DNA from: Maylandia zebra
Lineage: Eukaryota; Chordata; Actinopteri; Cichliformes; Cichlidae
Reading direction: 5' to 3'
Length of the DNA: 64,000 nt
NCBI RefSeq assembly: GCF_041146795.1
Contig: NC_135187.1
Location: 21,149,056 to 21,213,055, forward strand
The position numbers and the translations under genes are program-made. Below the pieces are notes generated by a model. That model did not search any database. It was given only the letters and a program-made list of their open reading frames with translations, and was not told the origin of the DNA. Positions 1 to 12,709 of the stretch are shown here, in pieces (positions within the stretch are counted from its first letter, which is position 1; every line of letters starts with the position of its first letter).

Positions 1-1050
1 TGGCTTACATTCTAATAAATCGGGGAATTGATCATGTCACCGTTTAAAACCTCATTGGGTTGCAAAGCAAGCATTGTCAGGCTCATAAAGACACTTTGTT
101 TTGCACAAATATCTGCATAAATATGCCCACTTTCAGCGTTTACCTTGTTTTATGTTGTCAATACAACGTCGCAACGTCGGCATGCCCGGTATAACGCTGA
201 GGACGCTTTCGTGTGTCGGATAAAAACTGCTCCGTCAAATGCATCCCTGTCCACTTTCCTCCATGCCGGGGCCACACAGGTAGTTGACGGTGCAGGCTCT
301 AACCCCCCATCCCCTCAGACTACACCAGCCCAGGCAGACACCAAAATCGAGCGGAGGAGGAGGTGGCGGCGGTGGTGGTGGGCCGTACGCAAACTTGCGC
401 GCACACACTCTCACTTCAAGTTTGTGTGTGGAGGGGAGGGGGTGTATGATTGGGAAGGGGGGGGGGGGGGAGGTCATAGGACAAAGGCAAACGCGTGATA
501 TAGCCCTCCAGAACCACGCTCTTCTTTGGATTTTCTCCTTTCTTTCTTTCTTCGTTTTTTTTCTTCTTCCATATATCCGCGGATAGGCCTATGCAACTGC
601 AGCCTCGCTCGCCTTGTGTGAGCTCCGTCTCTGCCTGGCTTTCCCACGCCGGCTGAATGTGGCCTGACCCCCTTCAGAGAGGTTTGACACGGAGCGGGGA
701 CATTTCCGCATTCCTCCCCGACTACAAAGGCACACCGCCTCCTTTTGCTCTCCCTCGGCCTCCTCGGTGCTTTACCATTCATAGTCCTCTCCGCGGGTTT
801 TGTCTCCTGTGTCAAAACCGGGAGCACGCAGAGATCGGGGAGGGGAGAGAGGAGGTTTGTTAGATGGACGGCCACACTATCTCCCTCAAAACTATTGAGG
901 AGCTCCTGCGGCAACAATGCACCAGCAAGAATGCAATGTGACAAGCTCGCCCTAGATGAGCCGGAGGGGTCAGGTTCAAGGCCCGGTGGCTTGATCTGTG
1001 GCAGGGGGAACCCCCCTCTGCTCCGGTGGTCGTTTGCAAGGCATAACTAA
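1..1050. promoter_or_regulatory. GC-rich promoter-like block at window start
   Basis: From about 150 to 1050 the sequence is clearly richer in G+C and CpG than the AT-rich DNA that follows. It has long pyrimidine runs (520-560), a 14-G run at 457-470 and purine-rich patches. Such blocks in fish genomes usually mark a transcription start or 5' UTR. I cannot tell which gene it serves or on which strand. No frame inside it resembles a family I recognise, so this is a compositional call only. Confidence 0.4.
864..941 (+). CDS. possible 25-codon upstream or first-exon ORF
   Basis: A short frame opens at the ATG at 864, reads MDGHTISLKTIEELLRQQ and ends at a TGA at 939-941. The composition is protein-like, with an amphipathic IEELLRQQ segment, unlike the skewed frames around it. 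It lies at the 3' edge of the GC-rich block. A pyrimidine-rich AG typical of an acceptor follows at about 1060-1076. It could be a 5' UTR ORF, the start of a first coding exon, or chance. I do not recognise the peptide. Confidence 0.15.
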   Translation: MDGHTISLKTIEELLRQQCTSKNAM

Positions 1051-3979
1051 TGAACCTGTTTGTTTATTTATTTTAGAAGTTGGACATTTCTACAGAGTAT
1101 CAGCTTCATCTTCACATCAGGATGAACCTCTGATTTATTTCACCTAAAAGGAGACGTTAAGAAAAATCTACAAATCCGTTTTTATGCATTAAAAGAATTA
1201 TTATTAAGTTTTTTCTGATCTTAAAATTGTACCAGCATCTTCAGAAAGATTTGTAAGTCAATCAGCAAATTGTAGAATTTATCATTAGTTACTGCTTTAT
1301 TTGAGATTCATGTTAGTCCCCGTTTTTTCTGACATCTGAATATTTTCTTAAAAAAATAAATAAAAATACATTTGTACAGATAAATGTATATATTTATCTT
1401 TTATAATTAAATATTAGTAGAGCTAAGTTTATTTTCATCTTCACAACTTATTTATAGTGAATACATATAAATCAAGAATATTAAGAAAATTTAAAGAAAC
1501 CACTAAAAACAAATTTTAAAAACAAGAAGTAGTTTCAAGCTTTAAAAGCTATAAATTTGACAATTATTATGGTAAATTTCCTCTTTTTTAACTCTCGTGC
1601 TTAAATATTTAAATTAGTTTCAAATTCCAACAATTTCATGTAAATGATCAAATTTTTACTTTTTTGTATGAAAGAGTCAAAAATGTATTGTTTTGCTTTT
1701 TTCCTTCTACTTCTGGACAAAGTTTAGATGTGACAGCACTTGATGTCAGATTGTCCCAATGAATAGCCAATTACAGGCTTGTAAGTAAGCCCCCCCATGA
1801 TCATGCTTTCATTGGAACCCATGTTTTCAGAGAGTCATAGATGATCACAAGAAGGTCATTATCCCGGTGCTATGATTTTCATGCAAACTTGTCTTCCATG
1901 CTGTTTGCAGAGTTCCCCGATTCCCTGTGAAAAGGTAAAACTTTGGGGGGGATAATGACATGGAAGTATCTATGTCAATCTCCCTCCGCCCAGCCTTGTA
2001 CGCAACCCCACATTTAAATAATTTGCATCACAAAAAACGCACAGTGCAGACAGAGTGTCCCAGACCAATTACTGTAAATGGGGACGTTTACATTTTTTCA
2101 TCATCATTGTTCGTGTGAAATCAGCTCTGAGAGCCATCGCCCAGATTGAATACATTAGCAAACATACTTCTGATCTGGCTGGAAAACAAACCAACTAGAT
2201 ATGTTGAGTGCAGTATAGAGATGAGAGAGTGACACAAACCTCAAACGTTCACACACACAAAAACACTTTCTGAAACTGTAACCGTGTAACTCCACGACTT
2301 CTACAAATTACTCAATAGCTAATTCATAAAGTTCCCAAGCTTGTTTTGTTTTTGTTTTTTTCTCATGCAGGAACTGTCAATGACAGGATGGTCCAATTAA
2401 GAACATCCTCCTTTGGGACTAGCACGATCGGAATTTGATCTGATTTGATGTTTAATGCATGTATGAATACACGTACTTTTTCATAAAAATAAGAAATTGG
2501 AAAAAAGATTGGCCAAGGATTTCATTTATGCTAACTTTCGCCACACTCAGTTTAGCTGCTCTTATATAGAGACATCTTTAAACACTCTAATTTTCTGAAT
2601 TTATTATTAAGACTTTATTATGAAAAAATTAAATTTCCCCTCCTTTTTCAAAATAAAACCAGTGGCAGTGTACAGGATTCTGACACACGCTTGCTAATCT
2701 TAATTTACAGAAAACAATGTGGATGATACTCATTTTTAAAATTTTCTCCAATTTCTCATTTTTAATAGTTTTTTTAAATAAAGGTTCATGCTGTGTTAAT
2801 CAGAATAACCACAGTTTCCTTCAGAAAAACTAGAAAACTCAAAAAGGATTATTTTTCATTATAAGTAAATGTTCTGCATTCAAAATTCTACTTTAATTTA
2901 AAGTTTAGTAGTTGCGACACTAAATTGCACTCAAATATTTGTAGTTGTGTAGTAAAATGATATTCTGTAACAAAAGAAAAAAAATACCTATAAGGGTCTT
3001 ATTCTGTGTGAAAATATTAGGCATTTAACAATATTTGGCTGTTGCTATTTTCTATGATGAGCCTACATTCGGCATCATAGGGTTGCAGATTTTTTTGAAC
3101 TTCCCTATTTTATGAAATATTAGATAATTTAGGGAAGTTAACTAGGAAGTTTTGGGGGATGTTGCTAACACTCACAAGAAAACCAGACAAAAGGCAGCAT
3201 GCATTTGCTGTAAAGGATTTTTTTTAAGACAAAAAGCCTGAAACCACCAGTTTCATCTCTGAGAATGTGTAACTATTAAGAAACTGAGTTTATGCTGAAG
3301 CAAAGCCAAACACCCGAGCTTGCTTTTCATCTCAATTTTCCTGAGAATTTACATTTGGCATTCGTATCGTGGAGGAATGTTTCTTAACAGAGCCACTCCT
3401 TTCATGTTCTTGAAAACAAGAACAACAACAAAAAAGTTTGGGGATTTAGCAAGTAAAATTCCTTATTACCGTACCATTGTGCGACCCTATTTATTGACAG
3501 GTTCGCACAATTGTTACGAAAGGTTGTCGGGACATTTTCTCAGGTATGAACAGCTGGCAGCTTTGTCTGTCTGTGATAACACAGTGTGAGAGGTTTGGGG
3601 CAGGACTGCTGAATCAGGAAAAGGTGAAACCAAATAAGGAATCAAGTATCAGGCAGGCTCTGTTAAACTTTCTAATAACTCCTGGTAAATTATCTATAAA
3701 GGTATACGGCTTTTTCCCCTCTTAAACTCATTAAAGGGTTCAACTAAAATGAAAAAGAATAAAAAAGGAAATGTACAGGACATTAAAAAAAGCTTAAAGG
3801 ATTAAGTCAGCAAAACACTCCAGTGGGTCCCCCTGTAGGTTAATCACTGCAAGCAGTTGCTTTTAGATTACTTTTATAAAAAAGATTAAAAAATATATAC
3901 GTATTTAAAATCTGTATTAGTTACATTTGGATTAAGAGGAAAAAAAGAGAAAACGTCAAAAGAGAAGACAAATCATTTA
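1051..3979. other. AT-rich intergenic DNA, no gene seen
   Basis: The stretch is AT-rich with stops in all frames. No transposon end, tRNA-like promoter or recognisable exon is visible. A moderately complex patch at about 1720-2110, with several ATTA/TAAT and ATTTGCAT-like words, looks less random than its surroundings and could be conserved non-coding sequence. Confidence 0.5.
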
Positions 3980-4154
3980 TTAACTGTCATGAAGAAGAAG
4001 AAACCCAGAACACGGCCTTAATTGAAACCAGTTCACACTGCAATTTGAAGTCGATTTGAAGTAGTCATACCAAACTGCTGCTTTAAGCGCCCCAACAAGG
4101 CCATTTCTATCTTTCACTCTGACTCTAAAACGTAAAAGAGAATGCAGTATGTTT

Positions 4155-4164
4155 GTGTGCGTGC

Positions 4165-4195
<31 letters not shown>

Positions 4196-4204
4196 TGTGT
4201 GTGT
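4155..4204. repeat. (GT)n microsatellite
   Basis: A near-perfect GT run with one GTAT interruption. The frame on the opposite strand here is only the translated repeat. Confidence 0.9.
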
Positions 4205-4333
4205 CCGCACGGCAGCTGCTGATCAGCCTAGCCAAGAGAGAATTACGGCCCTCCCGTGGGGGAAGAGAGAGGGGCCAACAAGGGACAGGTGACTCCTAGT
4301 CTCTCCCAGATCTCCTTACACCCACCCACCCAT

Positions 4334-4334
<1 letters not shown>

Positions 4335-4385
<51 letters not shown>
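4335..4385. repeat. (CA)n microsatellite
   Basis: About 25 uninterrupted CA units following a short CCCA-rich segment. Confidence 0.95.
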
Positions 4386-4388
<3 letters not shown>

Positions 4389-5539
4389 GAGATTGATTGT
4401 GGGCTGGTCTACCACATCCCACTATAACAGAGGGGGATGTCCATATCACAAGGCAGGGGGTACAGTAAAATTAAGCCTTTAGGCAAACAGCTGTCTCACC
4501 TGGGGAGAAAGCTGATATGATGTGTGATATCGGATGCCTTTCTAAGCCCTCAGTCCCATTGTTGGGATTTACAAGCATCACTTAGTCTGCAGTTTTGAAC
4601 CAGCCGTCAGCAGCTTGATATTTAAGTGACATTTTGAGCGTGAAGACAGAGGCTGGCGTGATGCGAGCAGACAATCCGACTCTGTTCTGCGTCTCTGACT
4701 TGATTTCCTTTCTCTCGTCCAACCAGTGTTAAGTCCAGAGTGTTTGGTAGAACTAAAGCTCCTTCTCTCTTCTTCCCCTGTCCTCCTCTTCTCCCCGCCA
4801 CCGGCCCCCAGACACAAGCCTCTTTCTGTTGGGGCATCCCCATGGCAACCAAGCCACTAACTTGAGGAGACGACATAAAAACCTGCTCTTTTAGGGGACA
4901 CAGGGACACCTGCTACCTCCGCCGTTGGGGAGGGCTGGGCCTGGACGCAGAGCCACGTGCAGACACAATCACATACAAATTCATGTGGTCACAAACGCGC
5001 ACACATTTCCGCACAAACATAAACAGAGGGTCAGTGTGACATTCAAATGAGGCCTCAAGCTAGCATCTGCTCCCCTTTGGACGCTAATCTATCTTCCAAT
5101 AACATTTCAGGTTGTTTTGGTGGCTTTTATATGTTATGGTAAAAGGAAAAAAAGAAAGAGTTCAATGGAAACAAAAGGCTGATTGTTAGTTTTAGTCTAC
5201 AAATTTTTTTAATGTCTCAATCTTTGTAAGCTTCTATCTTTTTAGACAACAGTAGTTTCTCTAGCAAACAAAAAAAAAGGTTCTAAGGGACTGGCATGCA
5301 CCTGCTCTGCTTACCGTCTAGGTTTTCTATACAATATCCATCAAAATACTGAATTTCTATGTAACAGTTCACCTCATCAACCCCAGCAAACATTTCAGCA
5401 TTGAATAACTCTCACCCGAAAGTCCAGTCTTGAAAAATACACTTCGTTAGGCACAACTCCCCAACTGCTCATTAATGCAAAAATTTAAACAGCCAAACAT
5501 ATGCCAGCAACCCAAATGTTTAGGCATGTAGTCATGGTC

Positions 5540-6535
5540 AAGTCGACCTGCTGAAGATCAAAGTGAGGATCACAATAAGGAAGAAAGCTGATTTAAGTGA
5601 TCTTGAACATACCAGAGAGCGGTAGCTATCTGAGTGAAAATGCTTTGTTAATGCCAGAGGTCAGTAGAGAATGGCCATACTGTTTCAAGCTGATAGGGCA
5701 ACAGTAACTCGTTACAATCAAAGTATGCAGAAGAACATCTCTGTAGGTGCTGATCCTTGAAGAAGATGGGCTACAGCAGCAGAAGACCACACTCCTGCCA
5801 ACTCAAAACAAGAAACTGAGGCTACAATTCCCATGGGCTACCCCAAAATTTGATAATTGTGGATTGGAAAAACATTACTTGGTCTGTCCCCAAAGTTTTA
5901 TTCTGTTTATCTGGATGTAGCGTTTTCAGTGGGAGAAACGTTTCGTCACTCATCCAAGTGACTTCTTCAGTCTCAGCTGACTGCAGGTTTTCCCAATCTT
6001 ATAAATAGTACATTTGCATAATGAGTGAAACTAGTTTATAAGATTAGGGAAACGTGCAGTCAGCTGAGACTGAAGAAGTCACTTGGATGAGTGACGAAAC
6101 GTTTCTCCCACTGAAAACGCTACATCCAGATGAACAGAATCAAGCTTTAGGGATTTATTTACCTGGATGATTGAGCATGCATCAAGATATTACTTGGTCT
6201 GATGAGTCTCGATATCTGCTGCAGCATTCAGATGGTAGGGTCAGAATTTAATGTAAACAACATGAAAGCATGGCTCTAGTTCACTGCACTCAAACTGTTT
6301 CCACAATCATCAGATCTCAGTCCAATAGAGCACCTTTGGGATGTGGTGGAAGAGCAGATTCACATTATGGACATGCAGATGATAAATTTGGAGCAGCTGT
6401 ACGATGCTATCATACCAATATAGAACAAAATCTCCAAGGAATGTTTTCAGCACCTTGTTGAATTCGTGCCATGAAGAATTAAGGTAGCACTGAAGCCAAA
6501 AAGAGATTCAAACTGGCACTAGCAAGTTGGCTGAT
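5540..6535 (+). pseudogene. Tc1-like transposase remnant (DD36E type), split by an insertion
   Basis: Two blocks, 5540-5886 and 6189-6535, read as a degraded Tc1/mariner transposase in plus orientation. The second block starts with the residues ITWSDESRYLLQHSDGRVRI, which is the first catalytic Asp region (SDES). It continues with words matching the [17 protein letters not shown] region and a C-terminal CQQLCDAI-like segment. Stops and frameshifts make it non-functional. The two halves are separated by a 302-bp foldback insertion flanked by a duplicated 13-mer. The family assignment rests on similarity to the minus-strand copy at 61990-62600. Confidence 0.75.
5887..6188. mobile_element. foldback (palindromic) insertion with 13-bp target duplication
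   Basis: Two arms of roughly 90 bp are inverted copies of each other. The left arm runs from about 5909 to 6000 and the right from about 6045 to 6136; each carries GAAACGTTTCGTCACTCATC or its complement. The spacer is itself partly palindromic (CTTATAAA and TTTATAAG). The 13-mer attacttggtctg occurs at 5874-5886 and again at 6189-6201, exactly flanking the element, so it reads as a target-site duplication within a transposase remnant. No coding capacity is visible. The inverted-arm layout and 13-bp duplication could fit a foldback transposon or a Penelope-type terminal repeat. Family unproven. Confidence 0.75.
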
Positions 6536-7727
6536 GAATGTGGCTCCAAAATGAAAGCATCCCAGACTTTCTTCCTTGTCTGCCCAGCAAAAGGAAGTTT
6601 ATATCAGGCCATATTATATTTTCATCAGTTAGAACAAATTTAAACAAAACTAATCTGTTATTAAATATACACACATGTCATAAACCTGCAAATTTGTACT
6701 ATTTTGCACTATCTATCTATTGATCTCGTACTTGCAATTATAGTAGTATATTAACGTGAAGGTTGTGTGCCTGACTGATAAACGTTTCAAAACATGTGTA
6801 TTATGATTATGTGTAATTATGAGCACTAAATGGCACTTAATTGTACAGGATTCAATGTCAGTATCAGTTTTCTGTGATGCACTTTTCCCATTCTGCAACT
6901 AGCTTCAGCTGGGGACGTAATGTAAAATTGAAAAAGTTTCTGAGAGTTAGTTACTGGGGATTTATGCTTCATTATGAAATATATGCCGTCATTTATGCTG
7001 TAACTGAACAAACCCCTCTGAACCCTACGCCATGATGCAACCTTTGGGAATAGTCTGACATCCACCTCCCTAGAAATGCAACTAGACATTATGTCAACAC
7101 AGCCTGCAGCTATTATTATTAGAAGTCATAGTATACACTAGTCAGGAGCCTCGCTGAGTAATCTGGGTCCAAACTATAGCTGTGTCTAAAGTCAAATGAA
7201 CACTGCAGCATCATTGAGAGTTAAAAACTGTCTAAATTAAGTTTAACATCCTGGCATCCATGAAAACTTAAAATTATGATGTACAGCTCTGCTACCACTT
7301 CCAACATAAATGAAGACAGAAAACTAAACAGCAGTGACGTTTCTTGGGTTACTGAAGTTGGACTAGCTGGTATATATAATTATGTGCTATGTGATCGCTA
7401 GCGACACAGCTATGTTAGCATAACATAAGTGAAGCTGGAGGATGCATGCTAACTTTTTTCGATTCAAGAAAAGTTAACGTAAGGGTTCCCGATGGTTAAG
7501 GACAAATGCAATAGCATGGCAGGATGCTGTAAACAGACCAAACTTCAGCCAGGAGAACAACTGAGATAATCCATCCACAATACGAGGTTAGTCATTAATA
7601 TACTGCAACAACATGGGAATAGAGCAGCTGCGAGAGAATTCAACACTAATCAATCAATGGTACGGAAGTGGAGGAAGCAAGAAGAATGAGTTGAGTAAAA
7701 TTTGACTTATCTGACTGTTTTGTTTCA

Positions 7728-7829
7728 CATAATGCGCCTTATAATCTGGTCCACCTTATGTATGAAAACAGACCCGTTCATCGACAGTGTGCCTTATATG
7801 TGTGCCTTAAGGTACGAAAAATACGGTAC
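7728..7829. repeat. short dispersed repeat with internal tandem copies
   Basis: Degenerate copies of a TGCGCCTTATAATCTGG-like unit recur two or three times, ending in GAAAAATACGGTA. The arrangement resembles termini of fish hAT-type elements. Only a fragment is present. Confidence 0.45.
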
Positions 7830-10800
7830 ATAGACTAAGTTATAGGATCTAGATCGGGCCTATTTAAACTTGTAATTTTCATATCGTTAAAAAAATCTCA
7901 TTAAATTGCACTTCAATAGATCCAAAATGCTGCTACTAGAAGAAGACATTATATTTTTCCTATGTTAGCTTCTCCCGAAGTCCGGATTTGCCAAGAATTG
8001 ATTTTGAAATCTGGGACTAGCACAACTTACAGACTTTTGGTGTCCTATTATCCCACCAGAGTTCCAACATCAACAGTATCCCAACCGTTCCTAGATTTTC
8101 TAAAAGTACAACGGGACGCAGAACCTTCAGTTATCAGACTCCTCTCTATTAAATGTGCATAAACAGCCTTTTTCTGGAAACCCCCCACCTTTTTAACATG
8201 ACTTTCTTATCCTTCGGGGCAAATCACAAGTGTCAGTTTCGTGGCAACCAGATGCACTTTGAGAAGAAGACAATATAGGCCTAAATACCACTTTCCAACA
8301 TTATAATACATCAAGTCATTCTGTTGTCATTCTGCTCATGGCCAATGGGTGAAATCTCATCAAACAGACAGCAATTTAAAGCTCCAGCAGACCCATCAAA
8401 GGACCCAATTAACAAGTGTCAGTTTGGGGTCACCCTCCAAGCCGAGGCTTCCTGCGTCCTCCTGTTGCCGGTGGAATATTCTGGAGAGACTGCTGAGTGA
8501 ACCTCTGGTGCCTGGCTGCTGTTATTTAAGAGTATTAATGATTAACTGAGAGTGCTATTGTCCCCTCAGGCCCAGCTGTCCCTCCTCTGCCGTTGATCCA
8601 CTCCGATGCCTCCGGGCCACTAAACTGGCTCCATTCATGTGCTAAAGTGACAGCTGCTCTTCACATTCCACAAAAAATTAACCGCAGAGACCGGAAAACA
8701 AGCCGGGAAAAGATAAATAAAATTTGACAGGTTTCTTTTGTCTTTTAAAAGGACGGCTGGTGATTAAAGGGTGGATCAGAGGGATTATTTCAAGTCTGCG
8801 CCTTTTTACAGTTAAGTAAGCGGAAGACAGAAGAACAGATAAATTTAGCTGTGTTGGCCCTTAGTCATTCAGGGGATGTGAAGCAAATGAACTCAGCAAT
8901 TTTACTGTTAAACTGAAAGACGCCAAACAATGTCCGAACACGTGGCCGATTAGAGGTGAAATCAGTTAAAGAAAATGTATGATTGGGGTTATACGCGATG
9001 AGCAAATGTCTGCTGTGTGTGGGAGTTTATCATCCATATCAAAGCCTTTATTGCCATGCCGTCTCCTTTTATTGTGCTGGGCTGTATTCAAGAAATTTTC
9101 GGTTGGCGTGTTTTTACCTGGGAAAGACCTGCGGACTGACTCTTCTGATGAAATAGCTGGAGCCAAGAAAGAAGAGTTTATAACTGCTATTTAATGTGCA
9201 ATTTAAAGTGGCATTTGGAGAAAATGTACAGGATATGAATCTTGGCTTTACTCCTGTGGGAAAATGAGAGATAATCCTAATTAACCTGCATAAAGAAACA
9301 ACAGAATAAAGAAAAAATAAAATAAAATGAAAATTATCTGCACGCAATCGCACCATGCATTCTGTTGAATGTCTAAATCCTTTTCTGCCTTCTTACTCTG
9401 GAATCACTCACTGCAAAAGCAAAAGTATAGTAATCACTATCAGTAATTCAAACCTGTATCATCCTTACAGCTATATTGTTTTACAGCATCGGACTTTAAA
9501 GAAATCTTTAAGCTTCATCTTACCGCGTACGGCACTTTAACAAGGTCTTTCAAAAGCACCGCTGGTGTTTCATTAGCATTTGCAGCTCTTTCAGTGTATT
9601 GTGAAGAACTGTTATTCTGTCACATGGAAACGGTTATCTCGCCTTATCTGTAATCAGCTGAGTGGTCACAGATACTGTTTGTGCCTGCTGTGCGAGCACA
9701 GGTTACTGAGGGTCATGTGCCCTTTACTGCTGTGCTTCTTGAACACAGGTGGGATCTAATTACTGGTAACGTGGTGGATTCTTTCCAGATCACCTTCAAT
9801 TAAAGGGTCTTGCCAAACCCCTTTCTCTCTTTTTTCTTTTTCCACACACATAAACACATATTTTACATCCCAGCTTTTGATTTCTAGTGTGCATCCAAAG
9901 ATGGATGCAACCGCAGTACCATCTTGCAAAGCAAATTACCAGCCTTGGAGCTCGTACCTGCAGGGTAAGCCTTATAATAATGAGTTTTGGTTAAGCCTGA
10001 GAGTGGTTACTTTTGAGACTGTAGTGAACAAAGTAATTCCCCTCATACCATATGTGGGTGATGGTTGAGCATAGTTCCTCTTTGCTTTTGCACTTTTGCA
10101 GTGCATCAACACAAATTTTTGAGTTTTTCCTCCAGTAGCATTGCAACCATTCTAGGTTTTTAAAAGCTGACACACCACAAGCGACTTCAGCCGCCCCACT
10201 GCCTTGTCAAAAACTCATTGGCTGATGTTCGAATAGGCGTGTACTGGTTACTGGCTCAGTGTATGTGTGGCTCATTTTGAGCCTGCAGTTTTAGTTTTTT
10301 GATTTACAATAGTGGTAGTGCAGGGAGTCCTCCTAAAAAAAGATACAAATAAGTAGCAGATGTTCATAACTCTGGAGTTTACTTTGCCAGAATTTGATAA
10401 CAGGAAAAGGTTAACACAGTGAGAAATACCCCTTTTTGCATTGTGAAATACCTCTTTTTGCTTTCTGTTAGAGTGAGAGATCCTCATACGTGTCCGTTAA
10501 AGCTACTGCCAGCAGGTGGTTACGTTAGCACAGACTTGGTAAATTCTGTTCAAAGGTGAAAAAAAGTTTACAGATTAACATATCACATCCTGTTTCTATC
10601 ACTTTTAAACTGTCCCAGATATTTATTTATTTATTATTTTTAGCCTGAAAGAGTCCGAAAATCTTTGGATTTTAAGACTTTGCCTTTGATTAGCCATGTG
10701 TTCGCCTATACATATACTAGGAAAGCTAAGGTTATTTATGGCGGGAAAAAAAGCATGTTTGAAACAGTCATAAGTGTACTGAGAGAGCTAGCTTCAGGAT

Positions 10801-10979
10801 CATCTAGCCTCCACTTGACATATTGGAAAGTGGCTGTAAAAGTGTCTCTTTGTGGATTAATAACTCCTCATTGCCACTGAAACTCAAATCACCAGAGCTT
10901 GTTTTACTTCCCACTTCTTGCCCCACTGCAGGGTGTCCTATGGAAGTACCCTTAAAAAACATCATCAAGTCATTATTTC
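7830..10979. other. intergenic DNA, no gene seen
   Basis: No exon or mobile element is recognisable. The patch 8330-8700 is of balanced composition, free of simple repeats, and contains TTAATGATTAA and CAATTAA words. It is the best candidate here for conserved non-coding (enhancer) sequence, a judgement by eye only. Confidence 0.4.
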
Positions 10980-11347
10980 CTTCCATTCATTTTCTTCTGC
11001 TTATCTGGGGCTGGGTCGCGGGGGCAGCAGCCGAAGCAGAGAAGCCCAGACTTCCCTCCAAGGCACCAAGGCATTCCCAGGCCAGCCAAGAGATATAATC
11101 GCTCCAGAGTGTCCTGGGTCTGATCCTGGAGTTCTTCCCAGTGGGACATACCCGGAATACCTCACCGAGGAGGTGCCCAGGAGGCATCCTTGTCAAAGCC
11201 CCGAACCACCTCAACTGGCTCTTTTCGATGTGGAGGACTAGCGGCTCTACTCTGAGCCCCTTCTGTATGGCCACTCCTCACCCGATCTCTAAGAGAGAGG
11301 CCATTCACTCTTTGGAGAAAGCTTATTTCTGCTGCTTGTATCCACAA
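10980..11347 (-). mobile_element. 5'-truncated RTE-type LINE, 3' end only
   Basis: The minus strand reads the C-terminus of the same reverse-transcriptase family found intact at 45130-48490. Shared words include RVEPLVLHIEKSQLRWFG, RMPPGHLLGEVF and the RPRTLWSDYISWLAWE segment, corresponding to roughly residues 940-1058 of the intact copy. The 3' end lies at about 10980 on the plus strand, where CATTCATTTTCTTCTGCTTATC matches the reverse complement of the intact element's GATAAGCGGATGAAGATGG end. All upstream sequence is missing, as expected for aborted target-primed reverse transcription. Several frame-breaking changes show it is older than the intact copy. Confidence 0.85.
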
Positions 11348-11454
11348 TAGAAGCTGCTATTATTTCCACATATGGAAAACGACTGGTGCTAATTTCTACT
11401 CTTATTGAGTACACAACATGATTTCTAAAAGCCAAACCCAGTCACACACATGTA

Positions 11455-11605
11455 TTCATGCAAGTGCTTTTTTCGATGCCTGTACATACACGGATCCATC
11501 AAGAGCAACTCAGTGTCGTGTTCAAGGATACTTCATCATGCATAGTGGAGAAACTGGAAATCAAACCTCCGACCTTCTGACTGGTGGATGACCCAGTCTA
11601 CCTTC
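11455..11605 (-). mobile_element. tRNA-derived SINE fragment
   Basis: Read on the minus strand, the segment has a degenerate tRNA-like promoter. A GGTTTGATTTCCAGTTTC box-B-like stretch lies near 11550, followed by the common fish SINE body words for 'aaggacacttc'. No tail or target duplication is visible. Fragment only. Confidence 0.5.
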
Positions 11606-11716
11606 GGTCATGGAGAACATTTTCTGCCTGATACCTCCAGGGAGAAAACCCCGGCTCCTCGGTTTCTCAACAGGAGTGACATAGCAGCTCTGGTGGGCGG
11701 CGGCGGATCTGGCCAC

Positions 11717-12709
11717 CAGTGTTGGTCAAGTTACTTGCAAAAAGTAATCAGTAACTAACTACTGATTGCTTCCCCCAAAAAAGTAATCCTGTTACTTTAC
11801 TGATTACTTATTTTCAAAAGTAATTAGTTACTTAGTTACTTTTTAAAAACAGGATTTACAACCTGAATAGGTAATAAAGCAATAGATCTTTCAGCCCAAT
11901 TCTACTTTTTATGCATACTCCATCATACAAAATTTAATCAAATGAAAAAGTCTCTTTTTAAAACTTGTTTTATTAGTTTTAATCTTTTAACTTTATGCAT
12001 CAAGCAAAAATTAAATTATATGCAACATTCTCTGACTGGAAGAAATTTGTTTAATATTTAAACCTATTTTCTGCACATTCCAGCACATAAAATAAAATAG
12101 TTTTTTTGTGTTTACACTCAGTCTTTCAAACAAGTGCAAGTGAAACACAGCAGAAAATAAATAAAATCAAAGACTCAGACTGTTGTTCTATTTTCACCTG
12201 TATTGCAGGAGTAGGGCAGGCAGAGGTTTGCCCTGGTGAAGGTGTGTCGCAGCAGGCAGTGGAAAACTCCACGAGTTTCTCTGTGAATTTCCCATTTCGT
12301 GGCAGCGCACTCGGTGCTTGCTCGGAATTTTAGGGGGTTTTTTTCACTGTAAAAAGAAGTTTTCTTCCCACACACTGCACAACGGACACTAATGTTTTTG
12401 TCACTTTTTACGGAATCAAACTCAAAGTAAGGTCAGTACTTCCATGCTTTAAACGCTGCATGCTGATACTCTCTCCCGCACTCGATATATTATCCACTGT
12501 TGATCTGCAGACAGCTGTTGCCACAAACGTCGCACTCGCTTACGTCATTGTCATGAGACACTCTCACAAGAAAATCACGGTTTTAGTAACGCAGTAATGC
12601 AGCGTGCTTACAGTAATCTAATTACCTTTTTTGCAATAGTAATCCCTTACTTTACTCGTTACTTGAAAAAAGTAATCGGATTACAGTAATGCGTTACTGC
12701 CCATCTCTG
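11717..12709 (-). mobile_element. hAT-like DNA transposon remnant
   Basis: The ends are imperfect inverted repeats beginning CAGTGTTGGTCAAGTTAC and (minus strand) CAGAGATGGGCAGTAACG. Subterminal regions are full of AGTAATCAGTAAC/GTTACTT palindromic words. Inside, the minus strand near 12390-12330 reads VRCAVCGKKTSFYSEKN, like the start of a BED-type zinc finger. The flanking 8-mers ctggccac and ctggtggc match at only 5 of 8 positions, so the insertion is old or the ends are slightly off. Non-autonomous. The hAT assignment is inferred from ends and duplication length. Confidence 0.6.

Noticed and set aside
474..944. 156-codon minus-strand frame in the GC-rich block
   Set aside because: Lys/Arg/Glu-rich stretches arise from the pyrimidine tract on the opposite strand; no domain or splice evidence.
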